Origin: Porogramme epimiltina | Taxonomy: Eukaryota; Basidiomycota; Agaricomycetes; Polyporales; Polyporaceae | Reading direction: 5' to 3' | NCBI GenBank assembly: GCA_900155495.1 | Contig: FTLJ01001593.1 | Location: 1-17,019 of the forward strand | DNA length: 17,019 nucleotides | Shown: in pieces, positions 1-11,733 of the stretch | Layout of the letters: the number at the start of each line of letters is the position of its first letter | Position numbering within the stretch: the first letter of the stretch is position 1 | The notes under the pieces: model-generated | Database searches by the model: none | What the model was told of the DNA's origin: nothing | Seen by the model: the letters and a program-made list of their open reading frames with translations, nothing else | Program-made: the position numbers and the translations under genes

Positions 1-265
1 AATCACTCTCCACTGCCATCTAGTACATCTGCACCCCCTCGTCGCACCCATCCGATCGCCCCGCATGCCATCCTCCCATTCTCTCTCACCCCCCCCCCCA
101 ATCCCACCCCCTTCCACCCCCTATCATCCTCTCGTATGACATATATTATCCCCTGCACTTTCACGTCCTCTATCTCCTAAGCGCCTCCCCTCCTGCGTTG
201 TGGATCTCGTGTGTCTCGTGCTTCCTAATCATCCCCACCCCTGTTGATGTCATCTGTTCTTTCCT
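1..265. other. Pyrimidine-rich non-coding stretch with a C11 tract
   Basis: The plus strand is strongly C/T-biased throughout, with an uninterrupted run of 11 C at 89-99 and many CCACC, CTCTC and CATCC motifs. No frame resembles a protein. Such a strand-asymmetric stretch could be the 3' untranslated or downstream region of a plus-strand gene lying left of the window, or a promoter-type pyrimidine tract. The sequence alone does not decide between these. Confidence 0.4.
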
Positions 266-3200
266 TTGATGTTACGACCCCTAATTTTGCTGCCAACACT
301 CCGTAGATTGCAGCTCGCAGTTCCAAATACACGTTATGAGACTGAACTTCCTTATTGTGTTCAGGACTGCCCCCCCCTCCTCGAGCAAGCTCAGGGCCCA
401 TGGATGCTCCCCAGCTATGTCGTGCCTAGTTGGGACCGGCCATCAACGATCCCGCAAAAGCTGTCCCGCGGTCGCAAGCCTAGTCATATACTCATTTGCA
501 ACGCCCACGACGCTCTCGACGCGCCGCGGCGAGCTTCGGTGATGAGGCAGAGTCTCCAGCGACGAACGATTCATATGCTCTCCACTCTCAACCCCGCATT
601 CCACAGATACATGAAACGCGCACACAATTCCTCGTCTCGACAGGCTCTATCGGATGGCCCCGGCGCATCATACATCAGGTCGACTTCGAGTCGGGAAGGG
701 GGTGATCACCGGTGCAGGGGTGGCGCCGGAGAGCGGACCTTCTGGCCACCTCCCTGGAATGCGCACGGCGGAGTAAGCGGCGCTTGCAATGTCCTTGTTT
801 CCCAACTACGAGCTAGATACCGCTCTGGTCACTAGCGCTTGGCTATCCGCGTGCTGTTGAGGTCGTGTAGCAGCAGGTACTTAGTCGAACGGCGTATGAA
901 ATTGGTCGCTGAAAGAGTCGTGCGTCCTTACTTGCTGTAAAAGTGAAAAATGGCTCATAATTAGCTCACAGCTCCGCTTTGACGGGATATCTTCACTGAT
1001 CATGAGGCACTGCGCCGGCCGTACAAGGGGTGATTTTGCGCGCTGGGTGAATTGGGCAACTACCGTGGGTCGTGGGATGGCACTGGTCATTCATGAGATA
1101 TTGGGCAAGGCATTCCAGTTTCTCCAGCGAGACAACGATTTATATCCAAGCTCGTCAGATAGAGGCATTCGTGTCTAATTAGTCGATATAAATTATATCT
1201 CCAGGCAGTACGTCCTAATAAAGGCTATCAGCCCCCTCCCCAGCCAGCAGCATCTCAGGCTAAAGGAGCCGGCGTGCAGTCTTATCCTGTATGCCTCCTC
1301 CACTAAGCCCCTCGTTCAGTTGTCAACCGCCGGAGTGTTTGCTCTGCGGCCAATTCCTTTGCATCGGCCAACGAAAGGCCTGATCCGCGGCCGTACTCCT
1401 GGCCGTTGACTTAGGGTCTAGTTAGAACACAAATGAAAGAAAGAGCGCTCTGCTAGACTCACAGAAGAGACTTATGGTCCATGTCGGCCTGTTCTTCGGG
1501 CCACTTTGAGCGGGGGACTGCCACTGCAGCAAATTGGTTATGCGCTGACGTTGAGCATAACCGTTGAGCTGCATACGCCAGTCTGAGCAAACAGTCAGTA
1601 GTGTACCCAAATGCGAAGAGGGGAAATCCAAGGCTCACGTTCCGACATGTCTTGGATGGTCTGCTAATGGGAGTTGATACTTCTAAGTGACAGGAGTGGA
1701 GGTTCGTAGGGCCGATGGAGTGTGCAGAGGTTCTGCTCATGGAGGAACATTACGAGGGCGTATTAATACTAGATGGCCTCTTAGGAGGCGTCACGGAGTA
1801 GTATAGCCTGTAACTCAGACGCTTATCCCTTGTGGGCGTTCGAGTCCACAGCGCAGGTCGCGTGGTGGATGGTGCGGAAGCGGTTCTTTCCCAACCACAT
1901 CGAACCACATTGTGATTGTCTTGCAAACTCTGACGTCTAAGCATGAATTTTTAGTCCGTTGAATACTTCCATCCCGGATCTCCGCGAGTTGAATCTTTGT
2001 CGTTAGTGGACCCTTGCGGTACGGCTCATCGTCGTCACCGTCACACTTTCCGGCGCGGACCCGGTACCAAGAGGGCTTTCGAAATCCGATGAATTGAGAC
2101 GAAATGTCCTCTATCTCGACCGAGGCTGAGTCTCTGCACTATCTTGGTCTATGCTCGGCGGTGCGTGCGGGTACCTGTCTGAAATTTTCGAAATCATGCA
2201 CATAGTAAAGACATAAATGTCGATTAGTAGAGCTCAAAGGCTTAGTAGAGGATCACTGAGATACATGGTACCGAACACTGACAGCTGTTTCATGCCCCAC
2301 CTCCCCCGAACAAGAGCAATATTCCATAGACGACGACGCTCAAGCTGAGCGGGAACACAGTAGAGCTACGCCAAACGAGGGTGATGACGGTTTTTCACCG
2401 GCGTCAGTCACTCGCCACAACGGGATGTCCAGGGCTCCATCCGGCACGAAATTGTGGCTGTGCTTCGGATCGAGCACACGCTTTTCGCCACGATGTTATG
2501 ATGACTCATCCAGGCTAGGTACCTTTCCCGTGTGGCGAGCGTTCTTGATGGTGATCTTCGACTTGCAACTAGCCGTATACCCCGGCAATTCTCTGTCTTA
2601 CCCCATGGTATACTACGGCAAACGGAGATGGATTCAGGTGGGTTCAAGCTGTCCGCGGCCTGCCTTGATCCGCCTTAATCCGCCTGAGTCCGGATTCCGC
2701 GGCGTTGACTAGTGGCAGTTGGCCCCTTCAACCTCAGTGGGCCCCCAAGGTCTACCGTAGCGCACTTGTTATGTGGAACGGCGCACGCGTACGTATTGCG
2801 TGTAGGAAGCGCAGTGAGCGCCATCGCCCTGAGCCAAGGTATCCCGGAGTTAGCCGCCACAATGCCGCCAGGGTTTATGACCAGACATGACAGGGGAAAG
2901 GTTGCAGTAGGTTGTGATAGCAACCTACAATTTCTCAGTTGAGAGACCTACGGCCAACCGCGGAGACTCTCTTCAAAATAATTTCGCCCAGGTCAACCCA
3001 CTAGGGTCTTCAGGGAGCGGGTCCAGCGCCACCTAGGCGCAAACATCCCGAACAGACATTGACAACAAAGCTGGCTTGACCTGGACAGCCGGATGGTAAC
3101 CGCGCCGGGACTGCGAAGCATATCTGACCCTACATGTATCACAGCTCGCGTGCAAGACCTGTCTGGTTGACTTCCCAGGGCAGCAACAATCACTCAGATG

Positions 3201-3990
3201 AGTATCCACTATAGACGAGTTCTCTTTGTGGTATATTTCTGGACTTGTGCTTCAGCAGGTGACCCATGCAAACTTGTTTCTTTACAAAACCGTAATCTCC
3301 ATTCCTGAAAACTTCCATTCAATGGGCCAGGCACTGGTTACTAACAGCGATCACCCGCTCCCCTACCACAATATAGCAGATCCGCGTCTTCTTTTCCGAT
3401 GCACCCGACAGACACGGGAGTTCCGTCCCCGTGTGTGAATGCAAGATGTCACCTTGTTCAGGGTTCACCTCTGGCCGTAGCCCAATTGCCCTCTGAGCAT
3501 GTGGGCAATAGCCATTCCAACGAAGAGTCCACCTCCATGACACCGGACTGTGCGCTAACGCAGTTGTTACGGCGAGATAGTTTTGGATATCTGGCCACCG
3601 AGTGTCTGAGGCTTACCGTGTCCACCTCAACTAAGACACTGCTAGCACAGTCACAGCATAACGTGCGGCCTCATTTTATGTCTGCAACGCCTACGCTGAC
3701 ACACGGGTATTGAACCCAGTAATGTGCAGTCCAACAGAAATCGAGACGAGGCAGGCTAATTCTAGCACATATAGGAGGTTTTTATGGCCTGATTTACCAG
3801 AAATAATTTCGTCGCACCGATACATTGTTCTGATTACATCTTGTGTTACTGACCACATTTACCGCACGATGCTGCTGGGTCAATGTCAAGCATTGCCTAT
3901 CAGAGCTCAATCAGCGTCACGCCGCGATTCAGCGGGGAGCAACTGATGCACCACCTGCGCCCTCGGCAAACGGGAACGAGTCCCGATAGA
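266..3990. other. Gene-free region; nothing recognisable
   Basis: This 3.7-kb stretch has mixed base composition and only short open frames (under 190 codons), broken by stops in every frame. None has family-like sequence, membrane segments or plausible exon chains. The longest, at 266-835 on the plus strand, has a basic, shuffled-looking composition and no domain I recognise. I saw no long terminal repeats, transposase motifs or tRNA. It may be old, decayed repeat DNA, but nothing in the sequence proves that. Confidence 0.45.
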
Positions 3991-4745
3991 CGTTCACTTT
4001 GGAAAGTACTGGCACGGATTCACGCTGACCGTATCCCGCGCCGAACCCGTCGGGCGGGGCCGCCCGACGAAATCAGCACCCCAACGCCACACCTCGACCC
4101 TACCTCGGCACGCTAGCCCTCACATCCTTTCCCGCAACACCGCCCGCCACAAACACGCCCCTCACGGCCACAGGGCGAGCATTGCTGCGCTCAACGCCTA
4201 ATTGCCTACCTCGTCGCCCCTGAGCGTCGCCTTCCCTGCCTATCGCGTCTGTCGCGCCCGTGTGGACAGCGGGCGCATCGTCCCGTGGTGCGCGTGGGTG
4301 CACGTGCGCCCACGCCTGCCCAGGAAGCCTGCTTCCACGGCAAAACCACCCGCAGCACCCGCGCGCAGCCTTGCAGCGGCGCGTATGCGGAAGTGCGGGC
4401 CATGCGGACGTATCGGGTAGATGGTTTCAGGAAGCCTCCGGGGAATGAGGTCCGGTCTGGAGCGGCGTCTCCAACTCGCTCACCGATCCGAGTGCTTCGG
4501 CGAGGCTTCCAGACAGTGCGAGGTTGCGTCAAGCCGCGCACTATGCCGGAGTGGTCGATCCTGGGCATTGTCGGCGCGAAGTGGGCCTTTTGTGTGTGCG
4601 CATGATGCGACGCGTATCGGACCCACTCGTACGCGAGGGGGGTGTTCATTTGCCGAACTCAGGTGAGGGTTCGTACAGGGGGTGTTCCAGTACCGCATCC
4701 CTCCGGGATCAAATGTCGATATCGGCGTTGACGGGTAATGTTATT
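3991..4745. other. GC-rich block with open frames of unknown meaning
   Basis: Base composition jumps to GC-rich and overlapping open frames appear on both strands, the longest on the minus strand at 4206-4649 (147 codons). Its translation is rich in Arg, Pro and Ala, with no recognisable domain. The run PRRSTRI is faintly like linker sequence in fungal retroelement polyproteins, but this is too weak for a call. A small hairpin lies at 4049-4068 (GTCGGGCGG, a GG loop, CCGCCCGAC). The 10-mer AGGGGGTGTT recurs at about 4638 and 4678. Read it as unassigned, possibly a remnant of a GC-rich gene or element. Confidence 0.3.
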
Positions 4746-4811
4746 TGAAGACCATTCAGATAGAAGTCAGATACACGTCAAAAGCGCGCCCGAGATGAAT
4801 GGATGACGTCA

Positions 4812-7656
4812 TTACAACGGTGTTGGGGGGAGTGGAGAGCTGGGCGACTCAAACAATGCAGGGGGTATCTGGGCAAGGGGCGAAAGGCGGCTCGGTGGAC
4901 CCTGGTGGCGATGATCCGATGGAGATGTACGTGAAGCCATGCTTTCTCCTGGTGAACCATCTCCACCATGGCCGAGAGGAAGTGTGAGCTTCAGGCCGTC
5001 CACCCGGGTATGTGGGCTCCCATGTGCACCCTGTGCGGCCTGTGTCTCGCCATTCGAGGCACCAAGCCCCTCTTCTGGGCGCCGTTCCGGGGTACTCGGC
5101 AGTTGCAGGTTGAGCGCCGCGACATCGTTCGCGCCGCGCACGTCAATCGCATTCCGGCGCTGACGGACGGCTGGCCACCGAGGGCGGCGCTCCCGGTGTC
5201 TGCGCAAGGCAATCGCCGAGGCCAGACGTCGCTGCATGAAGCTCGCCATGCTGTCGCCGTCAGAGCGCACTGCGTTCTCAAGGCGCACGCGGTCAAGGAT
5301 GTGGAGGAGCGCGGGAGAGATGAGGTCGGGGTCGAGTGCAGCAAGCTCTTCCAGTGCGAGGAGGATCGAGGCGGTTTGTCCCGGGAGGTCACTGGCCGCA
5401 GGCTCAGCGAGATGACCTTCGAGGTCCTCGAGAATGCCTCGGATGTCATCACGGACGCCATTGAAGACTATTCGGGGAAGGTTTGGTGAGGTAGCGAAGG
5501 CGAGCGCCATCTCGCTGGCCAGTTGGAAGGTGACAAGGTCGCTTGCCGCTTTGGCGGAGCGTGCGAATGTTGCAAGATGCTGGATGACTATATGTCAAGA
5601 AGTAAGCTACAACTCCCACAATAGATAGCGTACAGCGACATACCAGTGGATTGGACCGGTGCCTTCGAGCGATACCAAACGCTTCGCATGAGGTCGAACG
5701 AACACCGTTGGACTGGTTCTGCATGGGCAAGGAACCTGGCTAGATTGTCGAAGAGGCGCTGGTAAAGAACGACTGTGTCTGCGTGTCGGATCTCGAATGG
5801 GATGGCGCGGCATAGGTGATCCGCGACCTTGAGCGTCTTGATAATCGCCCCGTCGTCCCCGCGGTCGATGCGCGGAAGTGTGTCAACCACGAGATGGAGC
5901 AGGAGGATGACCCCGCCATCCACGTCGTCACAATGTTTCCAGTGCGGGACTCCGTCGTCTATGCGGTCGGCGCGGTGCGTCACGATCTGATGTAGGCAGC
6001 TCACGGCAGCAGGGCTATCTGTATCACTGAGGCAGGCACGAAGAACGCGCTCCAGGAATTCGTCATCCATGAACGTCTCGTCAGCTCCGGCGAGGATGTT
6101 ACGGTCCAGTGTTGCTCCGGCCTCCCGCACGATACATTTTTCGCGATCACGCCAACTTCTTAGCTGTTTCTGATGGATGAGGGTGTGGAGCCAGCCGGCG
6201 AAGCGGCGGCGACGCCGACGGAAGAGGGCGGTATCGATGTAGAGGGGCCAAGCGCGCCGGTTCCAGCCCAAGATGGTATAGACCTTGAGGGCGAGAATGG
6301 AAGAAAGACGTGAAAGACCTTGATACACGAGAAAGACGCCGAGGGCCTGTGGGGACTTGTAGGGGCAATCGCCGCGGACGGTCGGCAAAAGAGTGGTGAC
6401 GACTAGGAAGGAGAGCGAGATGGTCACAATCACAGTAATAACGCTCGCCACCGACCGATCAAGGCTCCAGAGTAGATCGAGTAGTCCAATGAAAAATAGT
6501 GCAAGGGCGATTTGTAGCAATATAGGAAGAAGCGCGATTGTGAGAGGTATCCTCCATGTGACGAAGCCTTCATAGCGCAGTTGTCGGATACGCGCGTTTT
6601 CGCGAGCAGAGCTGGCTGTATTACTGATATATTCGCGTAACCACTGTTTTGTCAGGATACCGATGGAAGCCGATACCAAGCTGAGGACCAGACTAGCGAA
6701 CCACAGGATGTTGATCCTGATGGAACGAGGGTCAGGTTGGAACGGAGGGCGGGAAAGTGTCGGGACGACGGTGGATCCGGAGGTCGCAGCGAGTTGCGCT
6801 GAGATTTGTTTCAAAATGTCCGCTGACGTTTCTTCTGGATCCTCTTGCAGGAACTTGTAGGCCTCAATATTGAATGTGGTCACTACCGCCGAAAATAGAC
6901 CAGCCTTGTTGGTTACTCGTCAAGAGCGCCCGAAAATTTCGAGATGGCATGAAACTCACGAAGACTAAGAGGCTATCGACGTCTTCCTTCCAACCCCTCA
7001 CCATATGCTCGTCGTAATCACGGAGGACCTTCACACAGATATTCCATGCCTCCGCAGGCGGAGCGTTTCCGGTGGACTCCCCTTGTACACCGCCGAAAGC
7101 ATAAACGCCGTCATCTCCCAACCCTGCCTCAGCACCTGGAAGGGTCTGAATGAGACGTGAATGAAACGTGAGTATGTCACACGGAAAACGGCGATATCGA
7201 CAAGTACCTCGTGTCGAACGAATGAGTTGCGGGAATTGTTGATTATACTTGGTGATTGGTAAGAAATGCCCAGTGCGGGACGCAGGACCGGGTTTGCCAC
7301 ATTCGCCCGTCGGATATTGGGTAAGGAGTCGAGTGTACCAATAGTCTCTGGTCGATGAGAGTGGGGTCCATGGACCGCACCGGAATCATTGCTTGACAGC
7401 GGGGTCGGCGAACGCGTGGGAGCGCTGCTGAGCTCTACGCTACTGGCCGCCGAGTGTTGGGAAAACGAAGTGGCCAAAGGGGTGAGGGGAATCGGAGATG
7501 CCCTTCGACTGACGGGGCGAGATGAGATGTGAAATGACTGACGAGATGTGTGAGCGTCAGTGTGATCAGGGCTGAGACAAACAGCAGATGTACCTCGAAA
7601 TCGAGATCAACCGGATGTCCCTCTACGAGAGGAGTCGAAGTAGTTGCGCCATTCAT
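4812..7656 (-). CDS. DUF6535 domain membrane protein, five exons, 871 aa
   Basis: Exons on the minus strand are 7656-7594, 7537-7208, 7145-6960, 6904-5644 and 5587-4812. The four introns are 56, 62, 55 and 56 nt, with donors GTACAT, GTACTT, GTGAGT and GTATGT and AG acceptors. Exon 1 is needed because exon 2 has no in-frame Met. The DUF6535 hallmark begins near residue 165 (AWNICVKVLRDYDEHMVRGW, then LLVFAGLFSAVVTTF across the exon 3-4 junction). It continues with hydrophobic segments at about 258-276, 314-341 and 345-369, and the motifs KQWLREY (279-285), RYEGFVTWRIP (about 303-313) and CPYKSP (373-378). The half after the membrane block is helical and typical of the family. The last 130 or so residues are Pro/Ser/Gly-rich and probably disordered. 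The family is nearly confined to Agaricomycetes, is often in many copies, and has no established function. The N terminus is the least certain part of the model. Confidence 0.85.
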
Positions 7657-8327
7657 GCCGAGAGATGATGGTAAGAAGCAAAGTCGTCGTATCTGGTCGA
7701 GCCTAGGGCATGTCCCAACCAACTAGACCGTGAGATTGATTTTGCCATGGGACACCGCCTTCAGACCGCCGGACCAGCTTCTTGTGATGGACTCGCGCCA
7801 CGAGGGAGAGCACTGTATAGTGGCCACGAACGTGTCTAACCCTATGGACTGATGAAAATGCAGACGTATACGCTGTAAATCACGGTACTAGAACTGAGTG
7901 ATTGATGAAATTGAGTCTAGCGAGAGCGTGTGCTCACCGGCACCTGTTGACTCCGATTGAGTTGCTGTCGCCATTAGCATGAGAGCCGGCCGTGTATTGC
8001 TGGAACCATCGCCACGCCACCTCAGACGGGGATGGTAGTCTTGGGTCACCGATGGCAATGAGGATGCACGATGCTTTATAGCACCGAGGACTCGGAGAGT
8101 TGTGGGAGAGACCTTGGTGTGTCGTTAGGCGCTACCCTGGGAAGTTGGAACTAGCTACTTACGGGGCCACGGCCCGGCCACAAACAGGGTCACGTGGACG
8201 AACGCGTCGTGGTCGAACCGCGCGTCGGTCCTCCCAGTGTAAAGACCCACACCATCCTCCCTGCGATATCCCCTTTCTCGCGGTCTCGGCTTATTGTGCA
8301 AGAGTGCCCGCTCTACGCGCTACAGCA
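7657..8327. promoter_or_regulatory. Divergent intergenic region between the DUF6535 and ADIP/Msd1-like genes
   Basis: These 671 bp separate two start codons that point away from each other, so both promoters and 5' untranslated regions should lie here. A weak TATA-like TTTATA is at 8075-8080, about 250 nt upstream of the plus-strand start. I see no convincing CCAAT box or repeated operator. Whether the two genes share control cannot be told. The open frame entering from 8100 has no ATG before 8328 and is treated as leader sequence. Confidence 0.45.
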
Positions 8328-11300
8328 ATGTTCGCTGTAACACCCAAGAAACTCGTGCACTGGGCCCTTGACGCATCCCTTTCCGACCTGGCCTCTCCCT
8401 TCTCCGAAGCCCCATCATCGCAATCATGTTCTTCAACATCCAGCCTTCAATATGTCAATTCACAACTCATTGCCCACGGATTTGTGCACGACGAGGGACT
8501 ATCCCTCGAGGGGCTCGGAAAGCAAGATGTGGACCGTGTAGTCAAGTGTTTATTGGGGATGCTCAGCCAGCGTGTTGTGTGTATCATTCCTCATTGATTC
8601 ACCTTGAAGTTATAACACCCCTCAGGATGATATGTCGCGCACAGAAGACTTGACTACGAAGCTGCGCACCCTATCGTATGATCATGAGCGTCTTACGTCC
8701 ATGCACAAGACTCAAACCGAGAAAGCTGCAAACGCAGAACGAGAAATGAACTTGCACAAAACGCGAATGACGTGAGCTTCACCCTTACTCTCGACCCTAT
8801 CCTCTCATACATCCCAATATTTTCCACGTACCGTGGCGTCTCATACGCAAGTCTAACTCTTCGCTGCTCAGAGCTGCCACAAAGACGCTGCAATCTTCCG
8901 AGAATGCCCACAAGCACACGACGGCAGAGCTTCAACGTACACGTACGACCCTCCATGCTCTCCGCTCAACGCACTATACAGAGATCAAGAAACTCGAAAA
9001 GGAGAAGGAGAGGATGGTCGAGCGTTGGAGCAAGCTCTCGGATTCACAGCTCAGAGTCAACGGCCTACAATCAGGTCTCTCTTGCGCCAACCTACACGTT
9101 GTGGAGGCTTCGGATGTGCAGTTGTACGGAAAGGGGACTGGTTTCCTGGATGTCGCTCTGGAACAGGCAGAGACGGCACGGGCGGAGTTGTTCAAACAGA
9201 ACAGGAGGTTGAAGGGGTTGTTGCTCTCCACCGTAAACGAACTTCAAAGCGTCCTGCACTCCGCTCGCCCCGCGTCTCAACCAGACATAGTGCCAGAGGT
9301 ACGTCCCGCCTCTTTATAAACTTTGCACGCTGCTAACCTCAAGATTAGCCCACGCCGATCACGTCGACTACCCTTTTCGCAGGAGGCCCTGTGGAGTCCG
9401 CAGGGGAAACGTTTAACTCTCTATTCACCACTCTTCGCTCCACGATATCCCGGAGTTGTGACCCTACCCCTACCCCCTGTACCCACAAGAATGTCTCGCC
9501 ACCCGAGAATCCCAGCCCTTCGGAGAGTGCAGAAGTCGAGCGGCTACAGGCTATTGTAGAGAAGCTTCGTGCTGACCTTGGTAGGTTCTGCTTGGTAACC
9601 CACCTGGTGAATTCCTATATCTTACGCTTCTCTCAGCGGAGGCGCAGAAGCAAGCATCTGTTTCCGCGGCCCAAACACAGGAATTGTTCGATCGGTTTGC
9701 TGAAGAACAGCGAGTCGGGTCCGGCGCAGCCGATATGAGCGTCGATCTCATAACGGCACCTGCTCGGGATGAAGAGCGACAAAGGCTGGACGCGCGCTTC
9801 AAGGAACTGGAGGATGAACGTCAGAAGTTTACTGAAGCGGCCATTAGGCTCGGGAAAGAGAAGGCGGCTATTGAGGTACGTTCATATGCACACCTTATCA
9901 CGGTGCACAACTAACACCCATTCAATCCCAAGGCTGAACGACTGAAGCTTCTCGAAGAGAAACGCTCATGGGAGGTCGAACAGATGCTCGCGGAACTTCC
10001 ACCTACCCCAGCCCCTGGTGCAGGACCATCCTGCTCGCCTCGGCCCTTTGTGGCACCAGTCGTCCAGCCCCTCGTGATCGCGCGGCGCTCACCGAGACTT
10101 TCCGCGAGGAAGCTCAAGGGCAAGGTCGCAAGTCCCAGAAAGACCCGAGTGTCACGGCGTTCGTCGGGATTAGGGGCTGCCGTCCCAACCCCGAAAGCCA
10201 AGAGGAAGGTTCTCCCGTCATATGAAACAGAGGTCCTTCCATCGACAGTGCCAGCTTCATCTGTCCCCCCATCTCCTGTGCGACCTCTGCCCACATTCAA
10301 GACGAGTATGGCAGCACCATCTGTACCTTCTCCGATACAGCTCACTGGCGCATTCGTGCTCCCTCCGCCATCCCCCGCCGCGTCGTTCCCTTCTTTATTG
10401 GACGGGAAATCATCCTTCCCTCCGCCTTTGCCTCCTCTCCCCAAGCTCGAGATACCCCCTCCCTCCGATGAAGTCTCCGATGATAGCATGGACGTTACCC
10501 CTGAAACCCTTCCAACATCCACCTCGACGTCGACGTCATCCATCTCGTCTGCCCCCTCTACTTCCTCAGCATCCTCAACATCTTCAACATCCACCCAATC
10601 ACGACCATCCACCTCCGCACCACCCGTACCCAGCACACCCTCCGCACGCCCATTCCCCATGGCGAAGCCCTTCGCACAACGCATGATCCACGCCTACTCG
10701 CCCGCGAAGCCCTCCCCGCTCTCCCGCATCCTCATGCTCGGCGCGTCGCCCGACAGCCCCGAGGGCGGCCCCGCGCTGGGCGCGCTCACAGAGACGGACG
10801 AGAGCTCGCTCGACGTGTCCTTCCCAGCGCCCCTCAGGCGCCCGCCGTCGCCGCTGCACACACAGCCGCTGCAGACCGCGCGCAGCCTCGCGGAGGAGCT
10901 GGGCGTGTCCATGGACGACGAGGACGAGCGGCCGCTGCGCGCGCGGCAGCCCGAGCCGAAAGCCGCGCCCGCCGCGAAGGACCCCAAGGGGAAGGGCAAG
11001 GCGCCGTCCGCGCCCGCGCCCGCGCAGACGAAGCCGAACTCGCGCACGCGCGCAGGCGCTGCGCTCGAGAAGGAGAACGTCAAGCGCGCGAAGCTCTCTG
11101 CGCCCGCACCGGGCTCGGCGGGGAGCGCGAAGAGCTCTGGGTCCGCGTCTTCGTCGTCCGGGTCGTCGTCACGCGAGACGAAGAGGGCGGCCGCTGCGGG
11201 CAAGCCGCCCCCGCGCACGCGCAGCGGGGCTGCGGGTGCTCAGGGGAGGACCGCACCGCCGAAGGGCGGCGCGCGGAGGGTGCCCGCGGGCAGCGCACAG

Positions 11301-11330
11301 GCTGCGAGCGTGCCGACGTGGAGGGGTTGA
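8328..11330 (+). CDS. ADIP / SSX2IP / Msd1-family coiled-coil protein, six exons, 896 aa
   Basis: Exons are 8328-8576, 8626-8771, 8872-9298, 9349-9580, 9637-9875 and 9933-11330. The introns are 49, 100, 50, 56 and 57 nt. Several have clear CTAAC-type branch sites, for example in introns 3 and 5. The first intron could instead begin at 8574 (GTTGTG), which would drop one Val. Residues about 46-85 (SQLIAHGFVHDEGLSLEG, then VVKCLLGMLSQR) and the following heptad-rich stretch to about 190 match the fungal afadin- and alpha-actinin-binding (ADIP) domain. Family members SSX2IP in animals and Msd1 in fission yeast anchor microtubule minus ends at centrosomes or spindle pole bodies, so a spindle-pole role is inferred here. 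More coiled coil follows at about 217-250 and 325-445. Exon 6 encodes a Ser/Thr/Pro-rich, likely disordered tail. It contains a better-ordered motif (PFPMAKPFAQRMIHAYSPAK), an ENVKRAK patch and a basic, Ala-rich end. I did not recognise any other domain. Confidence 0.82.
10508..10625 (+). repeat. Imperfect Ser/Thr-coding microrepeat in exon 6
   Basis: A degenerate array of TCAACATC, TCGACGTC and TCCACC-type units encodes an almost pure Ser/Thr run (STSTSTSSISS, then SSASSTSSTSTQ) inside the disordered tail of the ADIP/Msd1-like protein. Such runs expand and shrink by slippage, so the length here is likely to vary between strains. Many Ser residues precede or follow Pro, which is compatible with proline-directed phosphorylation, but that is inference. 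Confidence 0.5.
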
Positions 11331-11733
11331 TGCGGTTTGAGTCTGAGTGGACCATGGCGCATGGACGAGCTTTGTTTTGTCTTCCGGTTTTGACGAGTTG
11401 TATGTATATTTTGTTTTAATAGCTAGCTCTTTCGAACAAGTGCATTGGCAATACATTTATGAGGACATTTTGGCTGGCTGGCATGCCAAAGATCCGCCCG
11501 ATATCATTATCAAATCTCGACAGCACACACGGTACATGCAGCATAGAACAACATTGTGTAGCAGAGGCAGATATTAGAAGGAGCTAATATTATCAATAAG
11601 TGGAGACGATGAGCCGAAGGGGAGAGGTATAGCGTTCCATAGGCAAGGAGCGAAGAGGGAGGGCACTGACAGAGATCCATTGTGCATCTACTGACGACTA
11701 TGCAGGTATCCTATTTTGAAGGTTCAATGTGAG
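11331..11733. terminator. Convergent intergenic region with 3' untranslated sequence
   Basis: The plus-strand ADIP/Msd1-like gene and the minus-strand BTB gene end facing each other 403 bp apart, so both 3' ends and poly(A) sites lie here. On the plus strand a T-rich stretch with TTGTATGTATATTTTG at 11398-11413 resembles fungal polyadenylation upstream elements. No AATAAA is present just after the plus-strand stop. I saw no clear signal for the opposite gene. The 11347-11577 open frame overlaps this region and looks like chance. Confidence 0.4.

Noticed and set aside
266..835. 189-codon plus-strand open frame
   Set aside because: Shuffled-looking, Arg/Ser/Pro-rich composition, no domain, and competing open frames on both strands. 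It is likely chance.
3700..3760. Possible tRNA T-arm on the minus strand (GGGTTCAATACCC)
   Set aside because: The motif is T-loop-like, but the stem pairs poorly and no matching acceptor stem or D-arm lies about 50-60 nt upstream.
4206..4649. 147-codon minus-strand frame with a faint retroelement-like PRRSTRI run
   Set aside because: A single short basic motif is not evidence. No reverse transcriptase, integrase or zinc-knuckle motifs accompany it.
9911..10684. 257-codon minus-strand frame, Gly/Asp/Val-rich
   Set aside because: It is the antisense shadow of the Ser/Pro-rich exon 6 of the ADIP/Msd1-like gene.
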